From contig CAVONV010000023.1 in the NCBI GenBank assembly GCA_963697355.1, positions 620,001-684,000 of the forward strand: 64,000 bases of DNA, in the 5' to 3' direction. The translations under genes and the position numbers were made by a program. The notes beneath the pieces were generated by a model. It saw only the letters and a list, made by a program, of their open reading frames with translations. It searched no databases and was not told where the DNA came from. Positions 37,312 to 46,502 of the stretch are shown piece by piece (within the stretch, counting starts at the first letter, position 1; every line of letters starts with the position of its first letter). The stretch comes from CAVONV01 sp963697355. Lineage in GTDB: Bacteria > Acidobacteriota > Vicinamibacteria > Marinacidobacterales > DATDRI01.

Positions 37312-38232
37312 ATGGACATCCTTTTTGTCATCAAGCAGCGTATGGTGGAACTGGGTCTCGAGCAGAAAGACCTAGCGGCCTCAGCCGAAGTCACCGAGTC
37401 CTACATCTCTCAGCTTCTGACTCGAAAAAAAGCTCCTCCAGCTCCTGAACGGACGGACATTTACTCCAAGCTGGAGAAGTCTTTGAAGCTCCCCGACGGT
37501 CGCCTCTCGCGACTTGCCGAGCTCCAACGCAAGGAAGAATTCAAAAGAAGGGTTGTGGACCCTCCCGCGCCCTTGTTCAAGGAGGTTCGAGAGTTGATCC
37601 TCCGAAAATGTGCCCCTGACAAAGTAGAACAAATTCGTGCCAATTTCGAGAAGCAACCTTTCGGCGAGCTCGAACGCCTGGTCACCCAGAAGCTCTTGGA
37701 TGTCGTCCAGACCCTCGCCAAAGAAGAATTAGGCAATGAGAGTTGGCTTCACCGGTTCGCTCGACTCAGCGATCGCCGTTATGAAGAGGTGCGCGTCGCC
37801 ATTCTCGAGTTCCTGGATACGGATGTCTTCCACGTATCGGACGAGAATTGCGTCTCTTTCCTGGATCCGATGATCGAGTCCTGGGACATCGACTTCGCGA
37901 CGTTCGGCATCGAGATCATCTTGAATCGGCGGCTGATGTCCGGGCAGCCCAAGAGATTCGAGTTCGTGGAACAGGGAACCGAAGCTCCTTTCGAAGTGGA
38001 ACCGGGACTGGAAGAGTACCTCAACGATACTTCTCTCAGCAGCGACGTCACGGAAAGGGAGGTGGAGTTTCTGAAGAGACTCAGATTCAACGGGGCACGG
38101 CCTACCCCACTGTATTTTTACCGGGAGGTGCAGAGTCTCAGAGACCCCCTCCATTTCCGCAATTCGTCGGCCGAAAGCGATTCCCGACCGAAACGAGGGG
38201 TTAGGCACAGGCGCAGGAAGCTCCAGAGATAG
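37312..38232 (+). CDS. XRE-family helix-turn-helix regulator
   Basis: The N-terminal ~65 residues are a Cro/C1-type HTH (LEQKDLAASAEVTESYISQL with a following basic turn TRKKAPP). The remaining ~240 residues are helical and not recognised; they may bind a ligand or partner. The C-terminus is basic (KRGVRHRRRKLQR). The start ATG is preceded by GGGAGAAAG. Palindromes directly upstream point to autoregulation. Confidence 0.75.
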   Translation: MDILFVIKQRMVELGLEQKDLAASAEVTESYISQLLTRKKAPPAPERTDIYSKLEKSLKLPDGRLSRLAELQRKEEFKRRVVDPPAPLFKEVRELILRKCAPDKVEQIRANFEKQPFGELERLVTQKLLDVVQTLAKEELGNESWLHRFARLSDRRYEEVRVAILEFLDTDVFHVSDENCVSFLDPMIESWDIDFATFGIEIILNRRLMSGQPKRFEFVEQGTEAPFEVEPGLEEYLNDTSLSSDVTEREVEFLKRLRFNGARPTPLYFYREVQSLRDPLHFRNSSAESDSRPKRGVRHRRRKLQR

Positions 38233-38403
38233 TGGACTGCAGCGGAACTTGTTGGACGCTGGCAATCCCGCCGCCGTGCTGGGATCTGCTCGCGCGTGAG
38301 ACCATTCACACCCACCGATGAATCACACAGATCGCATCGAAATGACCCCAGCCGAATGCCCGTATCGTTATTAACTAAATATGGTTATTTTTTGGGATTG
38401 AAT

Positions 38404-38442
38404 TACTTTATACTTGACACAGTTAGTAAAGTATACTATGGT
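38404..38442 (+). promoter_or_regulatory. AT-rich promoter with inverted repeat
   Basis: A consensus -35 TTGACA at 38414-38419 is followed after 17 bp by TATGGT (38437-38442). TACTTTA (38404-38410) and TAAAGTA (38427-38433) form a perfect inverted repeat around the -35. Related AT-rich words (AACTAAATA, GGTTATT) recur on both sides between 38370 and 38490. The next gene is the 58-codon ORF at 38528. Confidence 0.5.
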
Positions 38443-38527
38443 TATTAGTTAGCGGTCCCCCCAGAAATTCTGAACTAAATAAAGTTATTTGGGTTCATTT
38501 TGGCTGCAAGCAGCTAGGAGGTGCGGT

Positions 38528-38704
38528 ATGAAAAGGTGGAACCAGTGGACTCGTAAGCATGACGATGTGGTCGGGCGGAGGCGTCGAATCCTGAAAATGT
38601 CTGCGGAAAGCATTCCTGAGGCTGCCGGCCAGAAAGTACCGGCTGTTGCCGGCGCAACTGTTCCTGAGACCCGTGTAACTGTACCCAATCGAGGCAAAAA
38701 GTGA
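38528..38704 (+). CDS. Small basic protein (58 aa), unknown
   Basis: A short ORF with a strong ribosome site (AGGAGG eight bases before the ATG) and a good promoter 90 bases upstream. The product begins MKRWNQWTRKHDDVVGRRRR and ends NRGKK; it is very basic with no membrane segment or cysteine. I recognise no family. The control elements make it more likely to be real than most ORFs of this size. Confidence 0.5.
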   Translation: MKRWNQWTRKHDDVVGRRRRILKMSAESIPEAAGQKVPAVAGATVPETRVTVPNRGKK

Positions 38705-38732
38705 ACATTCGACCTTTGAGTCAGTTACGATG

Positions 38733-38866
38733 AAGGTGCCCAGCAGTCGGCAGGCCATGCGGAAGGGCGTGAACCAGCTCGTGGGTGCGTGGGTGCTGTC
38801 TCCGGATGACGTTGGGTCCGAAGGGTCGCAACGTCGTCATCGACAAGAAATTCGGCTCCACCGGTC
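38733..38866 (+). pseudogene. groL: groEL (Cpn60) N-terminal fragment, frameshifted
   Basis: The first frame gives SRQAMRKGVNQLV, matching the chaperonin's first helix, and the next frame gives TLGPKGRNVVIDKKFGST, the highly conserved ATP-loop of GroEL. The intervening bases are disturbed and the homology stops at once after the loop. It is a ~130-bp remnant directly in front of the PAS-SpoIIE gene and happens to be open in frame with it. Confidence 0.75.
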
Positions 38867-38952
38867 GTCGGGATCGTAGCCTGGGCCATCTGATGACAGC
38901 GAAGGCGGATACGGTTGGATTCACTGAGAAAAGTAGAGTAGAGAGAAACATC

Positions 38953-40518
38953 ATGGCACGAGTCAGTGTGTCGAGAGCGACGAGCTCCACCTGCGAGGTG
39001 GAGACAGATGCCGGCTTCTTGAAGTCCGTACTCGGGCATTTCCCGGACGGTGTGGTGGTAGCCGATGGGCGGGGCAACTGCCTGTACGTCAACGAGGCGG
39101 CAGAGAGAATCCTCGGGGTCGACCTCCGGGAGCACCTCGTTACGGAGTGGGCGGGAGTCTATGGGCTTTGCCTGCCCGACACCGTTACGCCGTATCCTTC
39201 TGAACAGCTGCCTCTGACGAGGGCCATACGCGGAGAGGACGTTCCTGAAACTGAGGTCTATGTCAAGAACGCCAAGGTCCCTCTTGGAATGTGGATTGGC
39301 ATGAAAAGCCGGTCTTTGGGAGACACCATCGGGGTGGCAGGGAGAGGCGTGCTGGTGATGCGCGACATCACCTTGAGCAAACGCAGCCAGGATTTCTTCC
39401 AGCGTCTGTCCTCCGTCGTGGAGCAGACGGGAGACAGCGTCATCATAACGAACCCTTCAGGGGCGATCGAGTACGTCAATTCAGGATTCGAGAACATCAC
39501 CGGTTACGCGCGAGAGGAGGTGCTGGGATCCAAACCGAGCGTCCTCAATTCCGGAGAGCACGGCGAGGAGTTCTTCCGGGATCTCTGGACAACACTCCTC
39601 GCCGGGCGAGTCTTCCGAGGCACCATCATCAACCGAAGGAAAAACGGGGAACGCTACTGCTCCGAGCAGACGATCACCCCCATCAAACAGCGCGACCGGT
39701 GATACCAGCCACTTCGTTTCGGTTGGCAAAGACATCACGCACGTCATCAAGGCGGCCGAGGAGCAAAGCAAGATGATGCTGGCAAGAACCGTCCAGCAGA
39801 AACTCTACCCCTCCCGTGCACCCGAGCTGGAGCATTTTGACCTTGCCGGTGCCGCTTATCCCGCCGATGCAACGGGGGGAGACTACTTCGACTACATTCC
39901 CATGCAGGACGACTACCTGGGCATTGCCATCGGCGACGTGAGCGGACACGGGATTGCCACGGCGTTGCTGATGGTTCAGACACGGGCCTATTTGCGGTCG
40001 TTGTCCGCGACACGTTCGGATGTCGAAGGCATCTTGAGAGGACTGAATCGCGCATTGTTGACCGATATGGAGGACGGTCACTACGTGACGTTGATTCTGG
40101 CTCGGCTCGATCCACGTACCGGGGCTGTCGTGTTCTCAAATGCCGGCCACCCACCGGGCTACGTCCTCGACCGTTCGGGCGCGGTCAAGCGTGTCCTGAC
40201 GGGTACGGGCGTACCGATCGGCCTTTTCCGGGACTGGAAGTGCGATCCCGGTATCGAGGTCACGCTCGAGCCTGGTGATTTGATGGTGCTGTTCACCGAC
40301 GGGATCACGGAGGCCGAGAATCAGGAGGGAGACGTTTTCGGGACCGAACGCATTTTGGAGTTCGTCAGCGACTCACCGCTATCGAGACATCGCATGACAT
40401 CGTTCACGGCCTGTGTCTTGCCGTGCAGCGCTTCACCGGAAGTGCCCCTCAGAATGACGACATAACCGCGATCGTCTGCAAGGCCATCTCGCCATCCGAA
40501 ACGCTTCCACACTCTTGA
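38953..40518 (+). CDS. PAS-PAS-SpoIIE (PP2C-type) serine phosphatase, two frameshifts
   Basis: The first PAS domain has FPDGVVVADGRGNCLYVNEA and the second has GDSVIITNPSGAIEYVNSGF. Near 39697 the frame changes, and the RsbU-like phosphatase follows with GGDYFDYIPMQDDYLGIAIG, VSGHGIATALLM and FSNAGHPPGYVL. A second shift near 40388 restores the expected end QNDDITAIVCK, stopping at 40518. Such proteins dephosphorylate anti-anti-sigma factors in response to a PAS-sensed signal. The ATG at 38953 is one possible start. The shifts may be assembly indels. Confidence 0.78.
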
Positions 40519-40671
40519 AGGTGAAGCCTCGTCGCCGCCACGCGCACTCCTGACATAGCCGAGCCCCTGGATTTCGCCACCACTCCGCTGCATCCACTGT
40601 TTCACTATTTCAAGATTTACTTTGCGCTGATTCAGTCTCTCGCTGACGGATATTTGTTGGCAGGCGGAGGC

Positions 40672-42783
40672 CTACGCAGGCGGCAGGAAGTCCAACAGGG
40701 GTCGAGGCTGTCCCACGTGGTAGCCCTGCGCGTAGTCGACGCCGCTCTGCCGGAGGAGGCGAAGGGTGTCCTCGTCGGCCACGAACTCGGCGATGGTCTT
40801 CTTGCCGAGTCCCCGGGCGATGCCGACAATGGCCTTGACGACGAGCTGGTCCATGGGGCTTGCGACGATCCCTCGGATGAAATCGCCGTCGATCTTGAGA
40901 TAGTCGAAGGGCAGCGTCTTGAGATAGTAGAAGGAGCCAAAGCCGGAACCGAAGTCGTCCAGGGCGAACTGGCAGCCACGGGCGCGCAGGCGCTGTGCAA
41001 AGGCCTTGGCTTCCTCGATGTTGGCGATCGCCGCGGTCTCGGTCACCTCGAAGATCAGACAAGCGGGGTCTATCCCGGTCCGTGTTAGCGCGTCTTCGGT
41101 GAGGGCCATGACCTTGGTATCGCCAATGGACTTGCCGGAGAGGTTGACGTGGAGCACGAGCTTCCGCCCGGCAAGCTGGTGCTCAGCGATCATCGCGATT
41201 GCCTTGGCGGCGACCCAGCAGTCGATGGCCTGGATCAGTCCGCAGCGCTCGGCGACGTAGAGGAAGGTACTGGGCGGGAGCGGCTCGCCGCCCCGGTCGT
41301 TCGGGAGCCTCAGCAGGAGCTCGTACTGCCGGATCTCGTTCTCCTGGAGGTGGAGGATCGGCTGATAGTAAAGCAATAGGCGGTCTTCCTCGAGAGCCTT
41401 GCGGATCCGCTCCGCCTCTTCGAGCCGCGCGGATGCCCGGCGGTTACGTCCGCGCGGCGGCCGGTACATTGTGAAACGATCTCGCCCCGCTGCTTTGGCC
41501 TCGTACATCGCAAGGTCGGCGTAGGCCAGCAGCTCTGCCGCACTGAGGCCGTCGAACAAAACCACCCCGACGCTGGCGGTGACGCGAATCGACCGGTCGC
41601 CGAGCACCGCGACGTGCTGGTGCAGGGTCTTGACGATTCCGTCGGCGACGGCCTGAGCCTGTTCCGCACCGGTCTGCGGAAGCAGCACCGCGAACTCATC
41701 TCCGCCCACCCGCGCCATGACGTCCGTCTGGCGCATGCGATGTCTCAGCGCTCCGGCTACGCCCTTGAGCAGATCGTCACCCGCCTTGTGGCCGAAAGCG
41801 TCGTTGATGTCCTTGAAGTTGTCGAGATCGATTGCAAGCACTGCGCCGGTAGAGCCATAGCGCGAACCCCGCTGCACCTCCTGGGCCAGTTCCTGCTCGA
41901 AGCGGCGCCGGTTGAACAGACCGGTAAGGAAATCGTGGTCGACCATGTATTCGAGGCGTTGCGCCATCTCCTTGCGCTCCGAGATGTCTTGGACCTGTGA
42001 GATCACGTAGCGAGGCTCAACCCGATCATCGTGCACCACCGAAACGGTCACGAGCACCCAGAGCTGATGGCCCCGGGCGTGGCGGTAACGCTTCTCGACC
42101 TGGTAGCTCTGGATGTGACCGCTCAGCAGGTCTCGCATCTGTTGGGTGTCGAGATCGACGTCGTCCGGATCCGTGATGGCCTCGAGCGTTGTTGCCTTCA
42201 GCTCGTCCCGGGAATAACCGGTGATCCGGCAGAGCGCGTCGTTGACCTCCAGCCAGCGACCATTCCTGTCAACGAGCGCCATGCCGATCGGCGCGTTGCC
42301 GAAGGCGGCCTCGAACCGTGCATGGACCTCGTGCAGGGCACGCTCCACCTTTCCGCGCTCCTCCTCCGAACGCTCGTGCTCGACGATCAGCCGGGAAAGT
42401 TCGGCGCTGGCGACCTGGAGTTTCCTTTCCGCTTCCTCGTGTTCTCTGAGCCTAAGCTCGAGCGCCGTCTGGGCTGAAGTGAGGCGGGCGCTTTGTTCGA
42501 CGAGGTGCTTCTCCATCTGATCGGGGGCGTGGTGCAGAGCTTCAGCGAGGCGCTTCAGCTTCGCAGCCGATTCCAAGACTCGCTTCTGGTTGCCCTCGCG
42601 GATGTCACGCTGCAGGGCCGAGCTGGCAACGGTCAGGTCGCGGGTCCAAGCGGCAACATACTTCTCGAGCTGTGCCCGCGCGCTGAGCGGCAACTCCTCC
42701 GAGACGGGCAATGCCGCAGCCCGCAGCCCTGGCGATTGCTTTCGCGGCCTGGCCTCGCGACGCGAGGGCTTTGAACGCGCCAT
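40672..42783 (-). CDS. PAS-GGDEF-EAL cyclic-di-GMP enzyme with N-terminal coiled coil
   Basis: Numbered from the upstream codon at 42807, the domains are: a long charged coiled coil (~residues 40-165), a PAS domain (~165-280, FEAAFGNAPIGMALVDRNGR), a GGDEF domain (intact GGDEF at 368-372, RVGGDEFAVLL) and an EAL domain (~460-710) with ELL at 496-498 in place of EAL, plus FALDDFGSGFGSFYYL and DYLKIDGDFIRGI. The catalytic Glu and Asp residues are kept, so both synthesis and hydrolysis are possible. The ATG at 42783 is favoured. The CRP-like palindrome at 42984 lies 200 bases upstream. Confidence 0.88.
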   Translation of the reverse strand: MARSKPSRREARPRKQSPGLRAAALPVSEELPLSARAQLEKYVAAWTRDLTVASSALQRDIREGNQKRVLESAAKLKRLAEALHHAPDQMEKHLVEQSARLTSAQTALELRLREHEEAERKLQVASAELSRLIVEHERSEEERGKVERALHEVHARFEAAFGNAPIGMALVDRNGRWLEVNDALCRITGYSRDELKATTLEAITDPDDVDLDTQQMRDLLSGHIQSYQVEKRYRHARGHQLWVLVTVSVVHDDRVEPRYVISQVQDISERKEMAQRLEYMVDHDFLTGLFNRRRFEQELAQEVQRGSRYGSTGAVLAIDLDNFKDINDAFGHKAGDDLLKGVAGALRHRMRQTDVMARVGGDEFAVLLPQTGAEQAQAVADGIVKTLHQHVAVLGDRSIRVTASVGVVLFDGLSAAELLAYADLAMYEAKAAGRDRFTMYRPPRGRNRRASARLEEAERIRKALEEDRLLLYYQPILHLQENEIRQYELLLRLPNDRGGEPLPPSTFLYVAERCGLIQAIDCWVAAKAIAMIAEHQLAGRKLVLHVNLSGKSIGDTKVMALTEDALTRTGIDPACLIFEVTETAAIANIEEAKAFAQRLRARGCQFALDDFGSGFGSFYYLKTLPFDYLKIDGDFIRGIVASPMDQLVVKAIVGIARGLGKKTIAEFVADEDTLRLLRQSGVDYAQGYHVGQPRPLLDFLPPA

Positions 42784-42983
42784 GAACGCTCCGAAAAGGG
42801 TGAACACCTGCCGACATTGGACCAGCCAGCGGGTACTACGGGTATCGCCAGGAGAACCCCATCCTTTTTTGTCGCTGCTCCCTAGAGATCGGTTGGCTGG
42901 CTGCCACAGGCTGCGCGCGGGTCTCCTAGGGTCGGCGATCCTGGTGTCTATTTACCTCTATTTTTGCATCTTTTCGGTTCCGA

Positions 42984-43001
42984 GACTGTTCAAAAGAGAA
43001 C
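42984..43001. promoter_or_regulatory. Second copy of the CRP-geometry palindrome
   Basis: CTGTTC-AAAAGA-GAACAG is identical to the site at 35080-35097 and is embedded in the same 22-bp sequence (42983-43004). It lies beyond the 3' end of the diadenylate cyclase gene and about 200 bases upstream of the GGDEF-EAL gene, next to an AT-rich stretch. It is a likely binding site of the Crp/Fnr protein. Confidence 0.6.
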
Positions 43002-43049
43002 AGGGGCGGTCTTGTCTCGGAGCGCCGGAGGTAGCCGCAAGAATCAAAC

Positions 43050-43968
43050 TCACGACACCGGATGTGCTCGTTCGAGTTCGAGCACCTTCAAACCTCCGTC
43101 GTAAACCGATACGGTCCCGGACGAGGCAGAGATCACGATGGCCGTCGCGTCGGTAACGGTGGTGACTGCGAGCGCCGCGGCGTGACGGGCGCCCAAACCA
43201 GGGCTTAGTCGCGCCTGCCCGACGGGAGCGTCCAGATACGTTCCCGCCGAGTTCACGAACCCCGCGGCGATTGACGACAAGCGCTCCGTCCATCGCCGTC
43301 AATTCGCGAAGCGTCTCCAAAAAATCAGGATTGTGGATGCTCCGCGCCGCCTGTGCGTGCCCCTTCAATGGATTGAGAATCAACTGACGCAGGTGCGGAG
43401 ACAGTTTGCTGCGGTCGCCCAGCACGAAGATCGCACCGATGGACGATCCTTCGCGGCCTTCGCGTGCGAAGTGTAGGGCGATCTCCAGCAACCTGGCGAG
43501 GTGCCGCGTCACGGCCATCTCGCTCTTGTGATGCAGCAGCCACGGGTAATCCCGCATCGGCTTGGCAATGACGAGAGTGTCCAGTCGTTGCGACCCGGTG
43601 ACGCCGGAAAGACCGAGCACCCTCTCTTCCGGTTCGAGGTGGCCGTTCAACGCCGCGAGAAACAAGGCGAGGTTGAGCTGGCCGAGTCGGTTCAGGGCGG
43701 CATCCGGCATGGCCACCACGACATCTTTGGAAGGATCGGAGACGGGAATCTGCTTCCGTTCGCGAGCGACCCAGATGACTCGCTCTTCGTCGCGCAGCTT
43801 GTCAACCAGGCGCATGTCGCTGATCTCGTCAGCCTGAACCACGAGTCTCTTGATACCTAGGGATCGCGCCAGGCCGAATGCGCTCTTGACGAGCTCGCGG
43901 GTTTCCTGACGTTCCTCCCGGTCCAGATTGGCGATTCGGCGATTCATCCTCGGTCTCGAGACCTTCAT
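43050..43968 (-). CDS. DAC-domain diadenylate cyclase (c-di-AMP synthase), one frameshift
   Basis: The N-terminal half (LARSLGIKRLVVQADEISDM, WVARERKQIPVSDPSKDVVV) resembles the extra domain of DisA/DacZ-type soluble cyclases. The C-terminal DAC domain has MDGALVVNRRG (DGA motif), then a frame change near 43265, then GTYLDAP and SPGLGARHAAALAV. The RHR motif reads RHA, so the third residue is missing, and activity should be tested. It is 28 bases downstream of a slipin gene in the same direction, forming an operon. Confidence 0.78.
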
Positions 43969-43996
43969 TGCTATTCGTTCTTATTCTCGAAGAGAA

Positions 43997-44767
43997 TCAA
44001 GACTCCTTCTTTTCCCGACCGCTCAGGAAGGCCGCAATCAACTCCATCGGCAACGGAAAGATTATGGTGGAGTTCTTCTCGGTGGAAATCTCGGTCAGGG
44101 TCTGCAAGTAACGCAGTTGCACGCCCAACGGATGCTGCCCCACGATCGCCGCCGCCGCGCTCAGCTTCTCGGAAGCCAGATACTCGCCTTCAGCGTGAAT
44201 GACCTTGGCCCGCTTCTCACGCTCGGCCTCGGCTTGTTTCGCTATCGCGCGCTGCATCTCCGGGGGCAAATCGACGTGTTTGACTTCCACCATGGTGACC
44301 TTGATGCCCCAAGGATCGGTGCTCTTGTCTAGGATTTCCTGGAGCCGCAGGTTGAGTCTCTCCCGCTCCGCGAGAAGATCGTCCAGCTCCACCTGACCCA
44401 ACACACTTCGCAACGTCGTCTGCGCGAGCTGTGAGGTCGCATAGAGGAAGTCCTGCACCTCGACGACGGCCTTGGTGGGATGAACCACCCGGAAGAAAAT
44501 GACGGCGTTGACTTTGACCGACACGTTGTCGCGCGTGATGACGTCTTGCGGCGGAACGTCGAGGGCCACCAGCCGCAAGCTTATCTTCACCATCTTGTCG
44601 ATTGGGCTGAAGACGAAGATCAGGCCCGGTCCTTTGGGCTCCGGCAGGAGCCGTCCCAACCGGAATATGACTCCGCGCTCGTACTCGTTGAGGATCTTGA
44701 TCCAGTTCAGAAAGAAAATGGCCAGTACGACAACGACCAGAGCGGTACCAATAGGCACTCCTAACAT
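43997..44767 (-). CDS. Slipin/stomatin-like SPFH membrane protein
   Basis: The 256-residue protein has one N-terminal membrane helix (GTALVVVVLAIFFLNWI) and an SPFH domain (ILNEYERGVIFRLGRLLPEP, DPWGIKVTMVEVKHVDLPPE) followed by a short coiled coil (IAKQAEAEREKRAKVIHAEG). Slipins organise membrane microdomains and often pair with an NfeD protease; none is adjacent. The ATG at 44767 is backed by AAGGAGAA. It is the first gene of an operon with the diadenylate cyclase. Confidence 0.88.
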   Translation of the reverse strand: MLGVPIGTALVVVVLAIFFLNWIKILNEYERGVIFRLGRLLPEPKGPGLIFVFSPIDKMVKISLRLVALDVPPQDVITRDNVSVKVNAVIFFRVVHPTKAVVEVQDFLYATSQLAQTTLRSVLGQVELDDLLAERERLNLRLQEILDKSTDPWGIKVTMVEVKHVDLPPEMQRAIAKQAEAEREKRAKVIHAEGEYLASEKLSAAAAIVGQHPLGVQLRYLQTLTEISTEKNSTIIFPLPMELIAAFLSGREKKES

Positions 44768-44899
44768 GGTTCTATTCTCCTTTCGATCAGTCCTTGGATA
44801 CGGACTCGACATCGAGTGTGGACTTGTGGATACCGTGATTAGAGCTCTCATCGCTTCTTCCTCACTTTGCCAGGCGGAGGCGCACCCAGAGAAGGACGG

Positions 44900-44990
44900 C
44901 TAGCGTCTGACCTGGTTGTGGCAAAGCTCCATCGGACTGATCACGCGGCTTCCGTATTCGCTGGGCGTATGGCCCCAAGACACTCGATAA
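44900..44990 (-). pseudogene. Truncated copy of the 33-35 kb radical SAM gene (5' coding region)
   Basis: About 95 bases match 34800-34905, including CACTCGATAA and TTCCGTATTCG, with a 7-base deletion that breaks the frame. The copy encodes the LSSVLGPYAQ region of the parent (LSSVFGPYAQ). It joins directly to a different radical SAM remnant at 44990/44991. Confidence 0.7.
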
Positions 44991-45288
44991 CTGGTTCGTC
45001 TGCACTCCGTCGAGTGAGACAACGACCCGGTCGCCAGACCTCCGGTTCATCCGGGTCATTCTTTGCAGGGGGACCTTTTGTACGGCCTCGTCTGCGATAT
45101 GTGTTCTGATGTCCACGTCACTAAGGACTCTCTTCTGGCGCACATCCTCGGTGAGACCGTAGAGGCAAGCCAGCGTGTTGTTCGGGAGCACACCGCGGCA
45201 GTGGCGCACCACGTTATCCCTCGTCGCCGCACTTCGACGGTTTGACGAGAAACACGTGAAGACGCGACCGTTGGCTGGCAGGGGGCAT
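44991..45288 (-). pseudogene. N-terminal remnant of another B12-binding radical SAM protein
   Basis: A strong ribosome site (AGGAGGAG) precedes an ATG at 45288. The peptide runs MPPASQRSRLHVFLVKPSKC, then in the next frame RHCRGVLPNNTLACLYGLTE and VVSLDGVQTNQ. This matches the start of radical SAM proteins with the pattern vKPSKYddeGyvirhWRGvLPSNTLAcL. There is one frameshift, and the protein is cut off at 44991, where a piece of a different radical SAM gene is joined. Confidence 0.55.
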
Positions 45289-45299
45289 GATTGCTCCTC

Positions 45300-45578
45300 C
45301 TGATTGCTGTACCTTAGCGAGCCAGAGTTTCAATATGCCCAATCCGATCCAGCAACGAGCCGATGACTCGGCGGTGCTTCGCTAGCGTCGGTTCGGGCGA
45401 CGAACTGCCAACTCTAGATCATTCGTTCACTCGAGGCTTGAAAGCCCCGCGCTGATAATCTCAGGCCTGTCGCCTGGAACACGCCAGAGGAGCACCCAAC
45501 ATGTGCCACGGATGAAGCGATGACGGCCAGCTCATCGATCCAGAATGAGACGAGCGTACGCCAACCCCAAAAGGGCGT
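45300..45578. other. Intergenic, no gene recognised
   Basis: I see no supported gene or clear control signal here. The interval lies upstream of the radical SAM remnant and downstream of the secreted-protein gene. A short stretch around 45433-45452 (GGCTTGAAAGCCCCGCG) is similar to 61380-61396. Confidence 0.4.
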
Positions 45579-46178
45579 TCAATGCCAGATGAGGATGTCC
45601 CTCATGTCCTCCACGGCATCCTTATCGCCGGCGAGGTAGCGCCCCGCTATGGGCTCGGCGTCTCGGAACGCGACCCGGCCCACGCGATCGGTCGTTTCTT
45701 CGCGTAGATAGATGTACACCACCGAGAACTTATGGTTGATGGCCGCGGCTTCGAGAGCGGCGATGGGAGCAAACTCCATGAACGCGTCGATGGGCATGGT
45801 GAGCCGAATCTCGACGTCTTGTCCGTCACCGTCGTTCGACTCGTAGACGTTCACGACGCTCCGGAAGGGTTTCTGGAGGTTCTCGATGTTCTCCTCGAGC
45901 TCTTGTCTTTGCTCCTGGGCCCTTTCCTGGTCTGTCTGCTGCTCAGAGGGCGTTTGGGCGCTAATCGGCGTTGCTTCCGTTGTCATGCTGGCCAATTCCT
46001 GGCCCCGTTGCTCCAGCAGATTCGAGCGAAACTCTTGAACATCCTTCTGGATCGCTTTTTCGAGCTTGTTTTCGTATTCTCGAATCCGATCTTGCTGAGC
46101 GACGGCGGCTCCGGCGACCATGACGGAACCAACGGTGAGAACAATCGATGTCCACAGGTGCGGTCGTCTTCGATACAT
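45579..46178 (-). CDS. Secreted hypothetical protein with coiled-coil N-terminal half
   Basis: The 199-residue protein starts MYRRRPHLW after AGGAGGAAG, has a signal peptide ending in AGAAVAQ, a charged helical region (EYENKLEKAIQKDVQEF, QQTDQERAQEQRQELEENIE) and a compact C-terminal part (RLTMPIDAFMEFAPIAALEA, SVVYIYLREETTDRVGRVAF). I do not recognise the family. A truncated copy of its middle part and of its leader is present at 59.6-59.8 kb. It is probably periplasmic. Confidence 0.7.
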   Translation of the reverse strand: MYRRRPHLWTSIVLTVGSVMVAGAAVAQQDRIREYENKLEKAIQKDVQEFRSNLLEQRGQELASMTTEATPISAQTPSEQQTDQERAQEQRQELEENIENLQKPFRSVVNVYESNDGDGQDVEIRLTMPIDAFMEFAPIAALEAAAINHKFSVVYIYLREETTDRVGRVAFRDAEPIAGRYLAGDKDAVEDMRDILIWH

Positions 46179-46502
46179 GTCTTCCTCCTGACCTTTGGCC
46201 ACTTCCGTGCCCAACCGGACGATGGAGCGCCCACGGCAAGGAAGTGGAGTGCGAAATTGCGTTCGGTAGAAATTTGCCTGTTAGTCCTCTTTCCAAAACC
46301 TCGGCCCGGTGAATCTGCGATCGTGTCGGCGCGATGACGATGAGCTTTCCGCCGGACTTCTCATGTAGCGTCGTAAGGATAGGCTCGAGGTCTTCTTGGT
46401 GCACTCCGGGCGGGGCCCGGCTTTTGTTGTGCGTGCTGCGCCTGGCCCCATGGCGCGCTGGCGGTCACGTTGCCGTGCGCCATCGCGCAGAACGGCATCC
46501 GG

